Positions 1 through 6,957 are shown, numbered from the stretch's first letter. The stretch is DNA of 10,606 nt from Patescibacteria group bacterium (GCA_018827845.1 JAHJXC010000055.1:1-10606); one strand, 5' to 3'. Numbers and translations are program-made. The notes: generated by a model not told the origin, from the sequence alone.

Positions 1-479
1 AAATAATTTTCTTCTTCAAGGATCTCTATTTCTAAATTTTGGTGTTCAACACATTTACCATTAACTAATTCTGATTCAGTTTTTTCAAGCTCACAACCTA
101 CACAGTACTTAGTTTTATATTTTGCCTTATAAATATCGTCATTCTTTAAACAACGATTCCAAAATTCTTGAGCAGCCATAATATGATGCTCGTCGGTTGT
201 TCGAATAAAATTATTATAACTTAAATTTAATAACTCTTTTAATTTATCGAATTTTATTGCACATTCATCACAATAAATCTTTGGGTCTTTTTGTTGTTCT
301 TGAGCCTTACGATAAATTTTAAGACCGTGTTCATCAGTCCCCGTATTAAAAAAAACATTGTACCCTAGCTCTCTATAAAACCTAGAAATAACATCGGCCT
401 GAATAATTTCTAATGCAAAACCAATATGTGGATCAGCATTAACATAAGGAAGAGTTGTTGTAATATAAAATTTTTCCAT
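1..479 (-). CDS. metG: Methionyl-tRNA synthetase, N-terminal part (cut by left window edge)
   Basis: Charges tRNA-Met with methionine in the cytoplasm. Reading leftward from the ATG at 479 gives 159 complete codons with no stop up to the window edge. The protein starts MEKFYITTTLPYVNADPHIG; PHIG at residues 17-20 is the class I HIGH signature in its usual MetRS form, and NTGTDEHG at 45-52 is another MetRS hallmark. C126-x2-C129 and C143-x2-H146 form a zinc-knuckle-like pair in the connective peptide. The KMSKS loop and anticodon-binding domain lie beyond the window. It begins 23 bases after the stop of the AI-2E-family gene, so it is probably co-transcribed. No Shine-Dalgarno is visible before the ATG. 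A hand count of positions 1-240 gives about 27-28% GC, lower than the neighbouring synthetase genes. Identity is confident; whether the full protein has further domains cannot be seen. Confidence 0.93.
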   Translation of the reverse strand, partial: MEKFYITTTLPYVNADPHIGFALEIIQADVISRFYRELGYNVFFNTGTDEHGLKIYRKAQEQQKDPKIYCDECAIKFDKLKELLNLSYNNFIRTTDEHHIMAAQEFWNRCLKNDDIYKAKYKTKYCVGCELEKTESELVNGKCVEHQNLEIEILEEENY

Positions 480-502
480 TTTATGATGAGCTTGCTGAAT
501 CA

Positions 503-1543
503 TTATTGAGCGATTCTTTTTTTCTTTTCAATGTCATTTAGAATTTCTACTAAAACTGCGGCTACTGGGACTGCAAGCAAAAGTCCAAAAAATCCTCCGA
601 GTTCACCTCCGATAACAAGAGCAAGGATAACTAAAATAGGAGGAATGCCAACAACTTTTCTTACCACTAAAGGATATATCAAATGATTTTCAAACTGCTG
701 GATAATTACATAAAGAATAATAACAGCCAGGGCCAATGCAGGACTTTGCAAAAAAGCAATACCAACTGGTGGAATAGCTGATAAAATAGGCCCGAAAATA
801 GGGATCAATTCAAACATGGCAGCCAGTAAAGCAAAGGTTATGGCATAGGGAATGCGCAAAATAGTAAGGCCAAGAAAAACAAACACTCCCACCAAAAGTC
901 CCAGTAAAATCTGGCCCTTAAGCCAGGCGCCTATTTTATTGCTGGCTCTTTGCCAAAGGTCAATAACATAATTTTCTTGAGGCAATGGAACAATAATTCT
1001 TAGAAATTTTTCAATTCCTTTTTCTTGGACAGAAAGATAGAAGGATAGAACTATAATAAGAATAAAAGAAAGAGCGCCACCAAAAATCATTGTTGTGGCC
1101 TGAAAAAATCCGCTGGCCAGTTTTTCTATAAAAACTCTCGCGTTTTCAGCAAAACCTAAAAGAAGCTGGGAAATAGATTCTGGAACTTCAGGCAAAAATT
1201 GATGAATCGTGCTTATTTCAAGTGGCTTCTCTAAATAATTCGGAATATTATCTGCAAGACTGGAAAGTTCATTAAAAATAGGTGGCACAACAAGATAAAA
1301 AAGAATTCCTAATATGGAAAAAGCAATGAGATAAACAAAAATAACCGCCAGCACTCTTGGAATCCTGTATTTTTGAAACCACTTGGCAGCAGGATCAATT
1401 CCTGAAGCCACTACCACTGAAAAAAGTATCACTCCTATTACATCCCTAATAAGGTAAAGAAAAACAATCAAACCCCCAACCAAAACAATTTTCATCAGGG
1501 TTCCAGTGGAAATATTTATAATTGTTTGTTTATTTTCGCTCAT
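503..1543 (-). CDS. AI-2E / PerM-family polytopic membrane protein
   Basis: This is an integral membrane protein of about 346 residues in the AI-2E transporter (PerM/TqsA/YtvI) family. Members include quorum-signal exporters and Na+/H+ antiporters, so the substrate cannot be assigned. Hydrophobic segments lie near residues 17-48 (two helices), 62-88, 148-171, 211-230, 232-262, 266-283 and 300-334, matching the family's roughly eight helices. Between 88 and 148 is the usual amphipathic, non-membrane stretch. PIFGPILSAIPP (248-259) and QQFENHLIYPLVVRKVVGI (282-300) correspond to the family's conserved C-terminal signatures. I chose the ATG at 1543, one base after the M16 peptidase stop, because its N-terminus fits the family. 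An in-frame ATG at 1594 would add 17 charged residues and overlap the M16 gene by 50 bases; neither has a good Shine-Dalgarno. Likely in the same transcript as its neighbours. Confidence 0.9.
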   Translation of the reverse strand: MSENKQTIINISTGTLMKIVLVGGLIVFLYLIRDVIGVILFSVVVASGIDPAAKWFQKYRIPRVLAVIFVYLIAFSILGILFYLVVPPIFNELSSLADNIPNYLEKPLEISTIHQFLPEVPESISQLLLGFAENARVFIEKLASGFFQATTMIFGGALSFILIIVLSFYLSVQEKGIEKFLRIIVPLPQENYVIDLWQRASNKIGAWLKGQILLGLLVGVFVFLGLTILRIPYAITFALLAAMFELIPIFGPILSAIPPVGIAFLQSPALALAVIILYVIIQQFENHLIYPLVVRKVVGIPPILVILALVIGGELGGFFGLLLAVPVAAVLVEILNDIEKKKRIAQ

Positions 1544-1544
1544 T

Positions 1545-2831
1545 TTATATCTTATTAAAAATTTCTCTATATAACTTTTCTTTTCTTGTCGCATCCTTAT
1601 GATGGCCTATAACTGCCAGATTGATTTTTTCCGGCTTAAAAATATCTCTGGCTAATCTTAGAATATCATTCTGGCTGACTTTTTCAATCTTTTTCAAAAT
1701 CTCCTCCGGCTGCATGATTCTCTTGTAAAAAAGCTCCTGGTTAGAAACAAATGAAGCGATTTGGTCAGAAGTTTCAAAACTTAAAGCCATCTGACCCCTA
1801 ATAAAACTTTTTGCAAAAGCCAGCTCTTTTTGGGAAACACCTTTTTCTTTTATCTCTTTAATAATTTCAGTTATCTTGTCAATAACTTTTTCTATTTTTT
1901 CATGAGGAATTCCGGCAGCCATTCCCAGATAGCCACAATCATTATACTGATCTCCCCAACTATAAACATAATAGGCCAAACCTAGTTTTTCTCTTATTTC
2001 TGTAAAAAGCCGGGAAGACATATTCCCGCCCAAAACAACGGAAAGCAAATTAAGAATATACCTTTTTTCATCAAACATATCATATCCCCGAAAGGCAAGA
2101 GCAAGATGAGTTTGATCAGAATCCTTTTTTATAATTTTTATTTGAGGGGATTTTTGAAAAATTTTTACCCGCTGGAAGGATTTATTCTCTCCTTTTCTAA
2201 TTCTAGAAAAAATATTTTTGATTTTTTTAAAAGCTGTTTTTTTATCAATATTCCCGGCCGCTATCACCACCATATTTTTCGAAAGATAATTGTCAGATTC
2301 ATACTTTACAATATCTGTTCTTTTGATATTATTAATTGTTTCCTTGGTGCCGGCAATATCCCGTCCCAGTGGTTGGTCTCCGTAAAGAACATTTTCCACG
2401 ATATCAATAACTCTTCGGCGCGGTTCATCTTCATACATGCTTATCTCCTGAAGAATTACGCCTCGCTCTTTTTCTATTTCTTCATTCTTGAACAATGGCT
2501 CTAAAAGAATGTCAGAAACAACATCCAAACCTACATCAAAATCTTCGACAGACGATTTTACCCAAAAACCCGTGTTTTCTTTTGAAGTAAAGGCGTTGTA
2601 AGCGGCGCCGATTCTATTTAAATCCTTATGAACCTGACCTGGTTTCGGCCGGCTCTTTGTTCCCTTAAAAAACAAGTGCTCAAGAAAATGAGAGATGCCA
2701 TTGATTTTCTTTGGCTCATACCTTGAACCAGCGCCAACTAAAACTTGAATAGTGACTGCCTCGCTATTTTTCATGGGCACAATGATTACTCTGAGCCCAT
2801 TGTCTAAAACTTTTTTCTCAACTTGAAACAT
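1545..2831 (-). CDS. M16 family zinc metallopeptidase (processing-peptidase-like)
   Basis: A 428-residue zinc peptidase of the M16 (pitrilysin / mitochondrial processing peptidase) family, of the single-unit M16B size, which cuts short peptides or exported protein segments. The inverted zinc motif HFLEH is at residues 48-52. The third ligand Glu is expected 76 residues after the second His and is present as E129 in VILQEI. The C-terminal half carries the substrate-binding Arg/Tyr signature: SSRLFTEIREKLGLAYYVYS at 272-291, with R280 and Y287. There is no signal peptide, so it acts in the cytoplasm or at the inner face of the membrane. Its ATG lies inside the end of glyS (28-base overlap), suggesting translational coupling, and the AI-2E-family gene starts one base after its stop. 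M16B proteins often work as dimers with a second M16 gene; none is present in this window. Confidence 0.95.
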   Translation of the reverse strand: MFQVEKKVLDNGLRVIIVPMKNSEAVTIQVLVGAGSRYEPKKINGISHFLEHLFFKGTKSRPKPGQVHKDLNRIGAAYNAFTSKENTGFWVKSSVEDFDVGLDVVSDILLEPLFKNEEIEKERGVILQEISMYEDEPRRRVIDIVENVLYGDQPLGRDIAGTKETINNIKRTDIVKYESDNYLSKNMVVIAAGNIDKKTAFKKIKNIFSRIRKGENKSFQRVKIFQKSPQIKIIKKDSDQTHLALAFRGYDMFDEKRYILNLLSVVLGGNMSSRLFTEIREKLGLAYYVYSWGDQYNDCGYLGMAAGIPHEKIEKVIDKITEIIKEIKEKGVSQKELAFAKSFIRGQMALSFETSDQIASFVSNQELFYKRIMQPEEILKKIEKVSQNDILRLARDIFKPEKINLAVIGHHKDATRKEKLYREIFNKI

Positions 2832-4021
2832 ATATCTTTTATTTCCATTCTTTCCTGTTTGCCGGTGTCGCGGTCGCGGATGGTAACTGTATCATTATCT
2901 AGAGTTTCAAAATCTATGGTAATGCAATAAGGCGTGCCGATTTCATCCTGGCGACGATAACGCTTGCCAATGTTTCCGTTGTCGTCAAAAACCGCTGGCT
3001 GGATTTCTTTGCGCACCATATCATAAACTTCTTTTGCTTTTTTAATTATATCCGGCTTATTCTTTAAAAGGGGAAAAACCGCGACTTTAACGGGTGCAAT
3101 ATGCGGTTTAAACCTTAGAAAAACGCGCTTTTCTCCGCCTTCATCCCGTCCGGGCGGGACAAGTTCATCTTCAGCAAAAGCGCTGTCTAAGAGAGCCAAC
3201 AATGTTCTGCCAGCCCCAAAAGTCGGCTCTATCACGTGCGGTATAAACTTTTCCTTTGTTTCCTCGTCATAATAATCCAATTTATGATTTTTCAAATCGT
3301 GGTCAGTCCGATAAGCCAAGCCATAAAGCTCTTTTCTGCCAAAAGGAAAATCGTATTGAAAATCGATCGTTCTCTTGGAATAGTGGGCTAACTCGTTTTT
3401 TGGCACTTCTAATTCATGGATTTTCTCGTTGTCAATACCCGTTTCTTTAATCCAGTCCCGCATTTCTTTTTTCCAATATTCAAAATATTTTTTCCAATCT
3501 TTCTCGCGGACAAAATATTCAAACTCCATTAAATCAAATTCCCTCACGCGGAAAAGAAAATCGCGTGGGGAAATTTCGTTCCTGAAACATCTTCCGATTT
3601 GAGCAATGCCAAACGGAATTCTGGGGTGGAAAGAATCAATTACATTCTTAAAATTCACAAACATTCCTTGAGCAAGCTCCGGCCGCAAATAAACATCAGT
3701 AGTTTCATCTTTTAACGCTCCGGCTTTTGATTTGAACATAGTATTGAATTTTTTTCCTTCACATGGATCAGTAAAATGTTCAAGATGGCCTGAAGCAACC
3801 CAAACCTGCTCCGGCATCATAATACTTGAGGCAATACCGAACATATCATCACGGCTGATGACAAATTTTTTCCACCAAGCCTCTTTGATGTTATAAAGCA
3901 TATTCGCGCCCAAAGGACCGTAATCCCAAGTGCCAGCCAAACCGCCATAAATTTCCGAGCCCGGATAAATAAAACCGCGCCGTTTCGCCAATGAAATAAT
4001 TTTTTCCATTTTACTTTCCAT
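2804..4021 (-). CDS. glyS: Glycyl-tRNA synthetase, alpha2 type, short form
   Basis: Class II synthetase that charges tRNA-Gly; homodimeric eukaryote/archaea/Thermus-like type rather than the alpha2beta2 bacterial type. The N-terminus reads LAKRRGFIYPGSEIYGGL, followed by TWDYGPLG. Motif 2 is GRCFRNEISPRDFLFRVREF (143-162), and motif 3 is EPTFGAGRTLLALL (265-278). The anticodon domain follows from about 305 (HIAPVKVAVFPLL) to the end. At 405 residues it is shorter than many alpha2 enzymes: the zinc-bearing insert usually found between HFTDP (82-86) and FNTMFK (92-97) is reduced to about five residues with a single Cys. A GC-rich palindrome adds an in-frame PPGRDEGG loop at 289-296. The ATG at 4021 is four bases after the upstream stop. 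The in-frame ATG at 4009 (MEKIISLAKRRGF), with GGAAAG before it, is an equally good start and matches relatives better. The gene overlaps the M16 peptidase gene by 28 bases. Confidence 0.96.
   Translation of the reverse strand: MESKMEKIISLAKRRGFIYPGSEIYGGLAGTWDYGPLGANMLYNIKEAWWKKFVISRDDMFGIASSIMMPEQVWVASGHLEHFTDPCEGKKFNTMFKSKAGALKDETTDVYLRPELAQGMFVNFKNVIDSFHPRIPFGIAQIGRCFRNEISPRDFLFRVREFDLMEFEYFVREKDWKKYFEYWKKEMRDWIKETGIDNEKIHELEVPKNELAHYSKRTIDFQYDFPFGRKELYGLAYRTDHDLKNHKLDYYDEETKEKFIPHVIEPTFGAGRTLLALLDSAFAEDELVPPGRDEGGEKRVFLRFKPHIAPVKVAVFPLLKNKPDIIKKAKEVYDMVRKEIQPAVFDDNGNIGKRYRRQDEIGTPYCITIDFETLDNDTVTIRDRDTGKQERMEIKDICFKLRKKF
3134..3160 (-). repeat. GC-rich palindrome inserted in frame in glyS
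   Basis: TCCCGTCC (3144-3151) and GGGCGGGA (3152-3159) form a 16-base inverted repeat with one G.T-type mismatch. It sits in a tract (3134-3160) that encodes VPPGRDEGG, residues 288-296 of GlyRS. Relatives usually run directly from an acidic AFxEDE segment to GEKRxxLRF, so these residues look like an insertion in the loop before the anticodon-binding domain. The tract is much richer in G+C than the surrounding gene. The insertion reading rests on family knowledge rather than an alignment I could run. Confidence 0.55.
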
Positions 4022-4025
4022 ATAT

Positions 4026-5921
4026 TTATTGCGTTACTCTACCTTCTTTGTAATTAAACTTCGGGTCATTGCTTAAAATAGTATTTAGGTCTTGTTTTTT
4101 CTCCTCAGCAATTGTTTCAGTAAAGTTGTCTTTCCCTGTCATATTTATATCTGAAACCAGAACAGGCGAACTTCCCGCCTGGCTCAAGCTGGGCATTAAG
4201 GAAATTTGGAAAGAAACTTTTTTGGCCGGCCATAAAATGCCGGTGCCAGCGGATAGACTGTGAATACTCCAAACCACCTCACCTGTTTTTTCATCAAAAG
4301 CAACTTCTTCTCCAGCAGGAGAAACCTTACTCAGCCATCTCGCATATGAAGGAAGTGCTGCTCTTACCTTAACATCAGAAAAGTCATTGGAAGTATTGCC
4401 TATTGACCAAACAATAGTATAAGTTGTCTCGCTCCCAACTTTTGGAGGCATAGGGCCGGTATTTTCAAAATCGCCTGAATAATGCAAGGCCTGGCTTGCC
4501 AACTGAAGAAACGAGGCTACTTTAACGTCTTTTGTAATGGTGTTGGAAATCTCGGTCGCACCCAAACTCTCAGAAACGGTCTTGCCTTTTATTTGAACTT
4601 CTATATTAATAATAAAATTTTTATCATCTACGCTAATAATGGGAAGCGGAGATAGAACAGAAAAACTGAACCTTCCGCTGCCTGTTTCGCCTGGACTGAT
4701 CAAATTGAGCCCTGGCAATCCGGAAGAATTCCAAACCAGTGTTTTGTCAAAAGTTCTATAAGTGCCGTTGCTTACTGAAATAGATTTTTCATTAAGCGTT
4801 ATTCCCTTAATCTTTAATTCCATAACAGCATTAACGATATTGGTCGGCAAATTATTTTTCCAAAATATTTCTCCTTTTACATAATTTCCAGGGGAAACAA
4901 TATTTTTTTCAGTATTCTCGCCGTTCAAAAACAAGGTCAGGTCAAGGAACGGTTTTTTGATGGCAATAGTTTCAGCAGAAGTGCCATAAGAGATAAAAAC
5001 ATTATCTTTATTCATTACCCCTGCTTGGACACGGAATGATTTTTCTTCTAAATCTTGCCCTTCAATTATGCCATACAGGGAAATATTCCTTTGCTGAGTA
5101 GGACCCAGGTCGCCTATTAACCAGGTGTTATTTTTTGTGGTCGGCTCAGGAACAGATTTAGAAAACTGGAAACCCGAAGGATATTCAACCTGTAGAACCA
5201 AATTCCTGATAACATTTTCGGCGTTGGAAACAATGTTTATATCCATTTTCATTTCCTGGCGGGAATTTATTTCTTTTGGCGCAGAAATTAAAATTCCTAC
5301 GGCAGGACGGCTTATCTTTACTGTATATTCTGCGTCTTTGGCAAAAATTGCATTAGAACCTTCAAGCCGATATTCAAGAGTGGTCTTTATATTTTTTTCC
5401 TCATCTTCTTCTCCAAATAAAACAAGGTTTATTGATTTTTTTACTGAGCCACGCAGACCGATTTCTCCCATAGAATATCTTTCTCTAACCAACTCTGTTC
5501 CGTCTTCTGAAAAAGCTCCTTCTGGAAACTCCAATAGCAAACTGGCCATTTCTAAAGGAGTGTCGTTTTTGTTTTCCACAAAAACATCGAGCGTGATTGT
5601 CTCTCCGCCATATGTATGAACAGGTCCTTTTATGTCTATAGCAATATTGCCCGAAGAAATAATATTCAAACCTCTGGTCAGAAAAAATAAAACTGCAATC
5701 ACTGACAAGACGAGAAAAATGATAACAATGATAAAAATTTTTTTCATAGGAAATGGTGATAATTTTTTTTCGATCTCTCCGTAAGAATGTTGCCAGTCAG
5801 TGGGAGGGGATTTAACGCCCCTGTTGAACATTCTTATCCCCCATCTTTTTTTTCTTTCGGAGAAAGATTCGTCTTTTTTATAAAGACGCTCTCTTAGTTT
5901 TTCAAGATTGTCGCTGTCCAT
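4026..5921 (-). CDS. Membrane-anchored surface protein with Ig-like beta-sandwich repeats
   Basis: A 631-residue protein with no assignable enzymatic role. Residues 1-60 are highly charged (many K, R, E) and are predicted to be cytoplasmic. One strong transmembrane helix spans about 61-81 (KIFIIVIIFLVLSVIAVLFF). The remaining 550 residues are predicted outside the membrane. They have alternating beta-strand character resembling DUF11/CARDB-like Ig folds in roughly four blocks (about 92-205, 205-325, 330-465 and 475-605). Recurring features are 'G(D/E)...TYTIVWSIGN'-type strands and phrases such as EYPSGFQF and ALPSYARWLS, typical of such repeats. The C-terminus (SNDPKFNYKEGRVTQ) is polar. It is probably an envelope or adhesion scaffold protein. 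It starts 8 bases after recO with no Shine-Dalgarno, but an extended -10-like TGCTATAAT ends 7 bases before the ATG. Repeat boundaries are estimates from reading the sequence. Confidence 0.85.
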   Translation of the reverse strand: MDSDNLEKLRERLYKKDESFSERKKRWGIRMFNRGVKSPPTDWQHSYGEIEKKLSPFPMKKIFIIVIIFLVLSVIAVLFFLTRGLNIISSGNIAIDIKGPVHTYGGETITLDVFVENKNDTPLEMASLLLEFPEGAFSEDGTELVRERYSMGEIGLRGSVKKSINLVLFGEEDEEKNIKTTLEYRLEGSNAIFAKDAEYTVKISRPAVGILISAPKEINSRQEMKMDINIVSNAENVIRNLVLQVEYPSGFQFSKSVPEPTTKNNTWLIGDLGPTQQRNISLYGIIEGQDLEEKSFRVQAGVMNKDNVFISYGTSAETIAIKKPFLDLTLFLNGENTEKNIVSPGNYVKGEIFWKNNLPTNIVNAVMELKIKGITLNEKSISVSNGTYRTFDKTLVWNSSGLPGLNLISPGETGSGRFSFSVLSPLPIISVDDKNFIINIEVQIKGKTVSESLGATEISNTITKDVKVASFLQLASQALHYSGDFENTGPMPPKVGSETTYTIVWSIGNTSNDFSDVKVRAALPSYARWLSKVSPAGEEVAFDEKTGEVVWSIHSLSAGTGILWPAKKVSFQISLMPSLSQAGSSPVLVSDINMTGKDNFTETIAEEKKQDLNTILSNDPKFNYKEGRVTQ

Positions 5922-5928
5922 AAATAAT

Positions 5929-5937
5929 ATTATAGCA
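5929..5937 (-). promoter_or_regulatory. Candidate extended -10 for the surface-protein gene (leaderless)
   Basis: On the minus strand, TGCTATAAT (5937 to 5929) is a perfect extended -10 at the very end of recO, overlapping its TAA stop. Seven bases separate it from the ATG at 5921, so transcription would start at or next to the start codon. No convincing -35 is visible, though extended -10 promoters can do without one. The gene has no Shine-Dalgarno, which agrees with a leaderless mRNA. A single AT-rich hexamer match can occur by chance. Confidence 0.45.
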
Positions 5938-6466
5938 TACTTTCTTTTATTGCCTTATTAATGGCAGAAACTGACTCTTTTTCTGTTTTGCAGCGCTGAA
6001 TGTCAATATAGCCCAGATTATTAAGAATTTCCAGCAATGATGATATCTCCAGAGCGCGCAGTTCTTTTTTGCTTAACTTTTTTCTGCTCAAAATTTCTGA
6101 AATGTTTTTTATTTTATTCCAAAGAAAAATATTCTTTTCCTCTCCTTGGAGCATTTTGTCTATGAGGTTGATGATGCGTGAAAATAAAATAAGGTTTTCC
6201 GGTTTTGTTATAATCTCTCTGTAATTTTTCATCTCTTCTGCATCCACAATGCGCCATTCTCCAGATTTGCCAGCCACCAAACCTACTCTTGAGAATGACA
6301 GAGGTTCAAGACTGTAACGGAGTTTGGATTTAATGTAGCGCACGCCCTGCGCCACGGCATTAATCTTGCCGAATTCCTTGGTAAAAACCGTAAGCACCCG
6401 ATCCGCCTCCCCAAAATCCTTTTTTCCCAAAACAATCCCCTCGGTTTGATAAATTATATGAGACAT
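5930..6466 (-). CDS. recO: DNA repair protein RecO, short form lacking the zinc finger
   Basis: Recombination mediator of the RecFOR pathway, which helps load RecA onto SSB-coated single-stranded DNA. The N-terminal OB fold (about residues 1-80) is recognisable: YQTEGIVLGKKDFGEADRVL (6-25), then LTVFTKEFGKINAVAQGVRY and SKLRYSLEPLSFSRV. A helical region follows, with the conserved LEISSLLEILNNLGYI near 143-158. At 178 residues it is about 60 shorter than typical RecO (about 240). The four-Cys zinc finger after the 'LGY' helix is absent; only one Cys remains before a short tail ending AINKAIKESML. Short RecO proteins are common in CPR bacteria, and the closing helix is intact, so I do not read this as a pseudogene. 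A good promoter ends 8 bases before the ATG and no Shine-Dalgarno is present. It is the first gene of the left-hand minus-strand block. Confidence 0.92.
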   Translation of the reverse strand: MSHIIYQTEGIVLGKKDFGEADRVLTVFTKEFGKINAVAQGVRYIKSKLRYSLEPLSFSRVGLVAGKSGEWRIVDAEEMKNYREIITKPENLILFSRIINLIDKMLQGEEKNIFLWNKIKNISEILSRKKLSKKELRALEISSLLEILNNLGYIDIQRCKTEKESVSAINKAIKESML

Positions 6467-6474
6467 TAACGATC

Positions 6475-6503
6475 ATCATACTTAAAAATTTCCTTCTTGA
6501 CAA
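6475..6503 (-). promoter_or_regulatory. recO promoter (leaderless type), sharing its -35 with a divergent promoter
   Basis: On the minus strand, TTGTCA (6503-6498) and TATGAT (6480-6475) are separated by exactly 17 bases, close to sigma-70 consensus. Only 8 bases lie between the -10 and the recO ATG at 6466, so the transcript would begin at or within a base or two of the start codon. The -35 hexamer overlaps the plus-strand TTGACA at 6497-6502 almost completely. Confidence 0.65.
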
Positions 6504-6524
6504 ATTTTCCTAAACTGCTATGAA
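6497..6524 (+). promoter_or_regulatory. Promoter of the 127-residue gene (extended -10)
   Basis: TTGACA (6497-6502), a 16-base spacer and TATGAA (6519-6524) preceded by TGC (6516-6518) make a strong sigma-70 promoter with an extended -10. The expected start near 6531 gives a leader of about 30 bases. The 11-mer TGCTATGAATT (6516-6526) recurs exactly before the next plus-strand gene (7060-7070), which supports a functional element. Confidence 0.75.
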
Positions 6525-6549
6525 TTGAAAGTAGAAATTTTGAACCTTG

Positions 6550-6557
6550 AAAGGAGG
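6550..6557 (+). promoter_or_regulatory. Strong Shine-Dalgarno AAAGGAGG
   Basis: AAAGGAGG ends 5 bases before the ATG at 6563 and fixes that start. It is part of an 11-mer, TTGAAAGGAGG (6547-6557), repeated exactly before the second small gene (7088-7098). None of the minus-strand genes in this window has a comparable site. Confidence 0.9.
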
Positions 6558-6562
6558 ATTCG

Positions 6563-6946
6563 ATGCCTGAGCAAATAAGCAGAGAAAATTGGGAGCAATC
6601 AGAAAATAAGTGGGTAGAAATAATAAGAAAAACAAGAAATAGAGAAAAATTCTCTAATCATAATGGTTTTACAAACCTTGATGCTGAGAGAAAGTGTGGT
6701 TATTGTGAACAATTTTATGGCCTACGTGGTTCTTTATGGAGTTCTTGTCTTGATTGTCCGTTGTACAAAAAAAATATCTGTGATAATTTATTTTATGATA
6801 ATCGGATAAGAGGTAATTTTCTATTTTATCAGTATTTAGATGAAATGAGAAAAAGTCTTTATGGCAGAAAAGTAAGTTGGGGGAAAGCCTTCAACTATGC
6901 AATTAAAATCCTCGCAGCTATCCGAGATGATGAGCCTATAGATTAA
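6563..6946 (+). CDS. Small cysteine-rich protein of unknown function (127 aa)
   Basis: I do not recognise a family with confidence. The protein has a polar, helical N-terminus (1-40, rich in E, K, R, N). A compact cysteine cluster follows, C45-x2-C48 and C62-x2-C65 plus C73, which is a probable zinc-ribbon-like or disulfide knob. The C-terminus is helical and aromatic (FLFYQYLDEMRKSLYGRKVSWGKAFNYAIKIL, about 86-117). There is no signal peptide or membrane segment. The gene is well supported as real: extended -10 promoter, AAAGGAGG five bases before the ATG, and a rho-independent terminator right after the stop. A hand count of 6601-6840 gives about 28% GC, lower than the housekeeping genes. 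It lies on the opposite strand to its neighbours, divergent from recO, and reads like an accessory, possibly transferred or phage-like, single-gene unit. A DNA- or RNA-binding role is only a guess from the paired CxxC. Confidence 0.88.
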   Translation: MPEQISRENWEQSENKWVEIIRKTRNREKFSNHNGFTNLDAERKCGYCEQFYGLRGSLWSSCLDCPLYKKNICDNLFYDNRIRGNFLFYQYLDEMRKSLYGRKVSWGKAFNYAIKILAAIRDDEPID

Positions 6947-6957
6947 TAAGAAAATTT

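Noticed and set aside
2106..2504. Open plus-strand frame opposite the M16 peptidase gene
   Set aside because: Low-complexity, Phe-rich translation with no start signals; it is the antisense shadow of a clearly conserved protein.
4223..4232. GGCCGGCC palindrome in the surface-protein gene as another inserted repeat
   Set aside because: It is only eight bases long and encodes residues that fit the surrounding sequence (WPAKKVSF), with no sign of an added loop.
5125..5619. Open plus-strand frame opposite the surface-protein gene
   Set aside because: Serine- and phenylalanine-rich shadow with no ribosome-binding site; the minus-strand protein has coherent domains.
5930..6466. recO as a pseudogene because it is short
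   Set aside because: The OB fold, helical core and closing helix are intact, and short RecO is known in CPR genomes.
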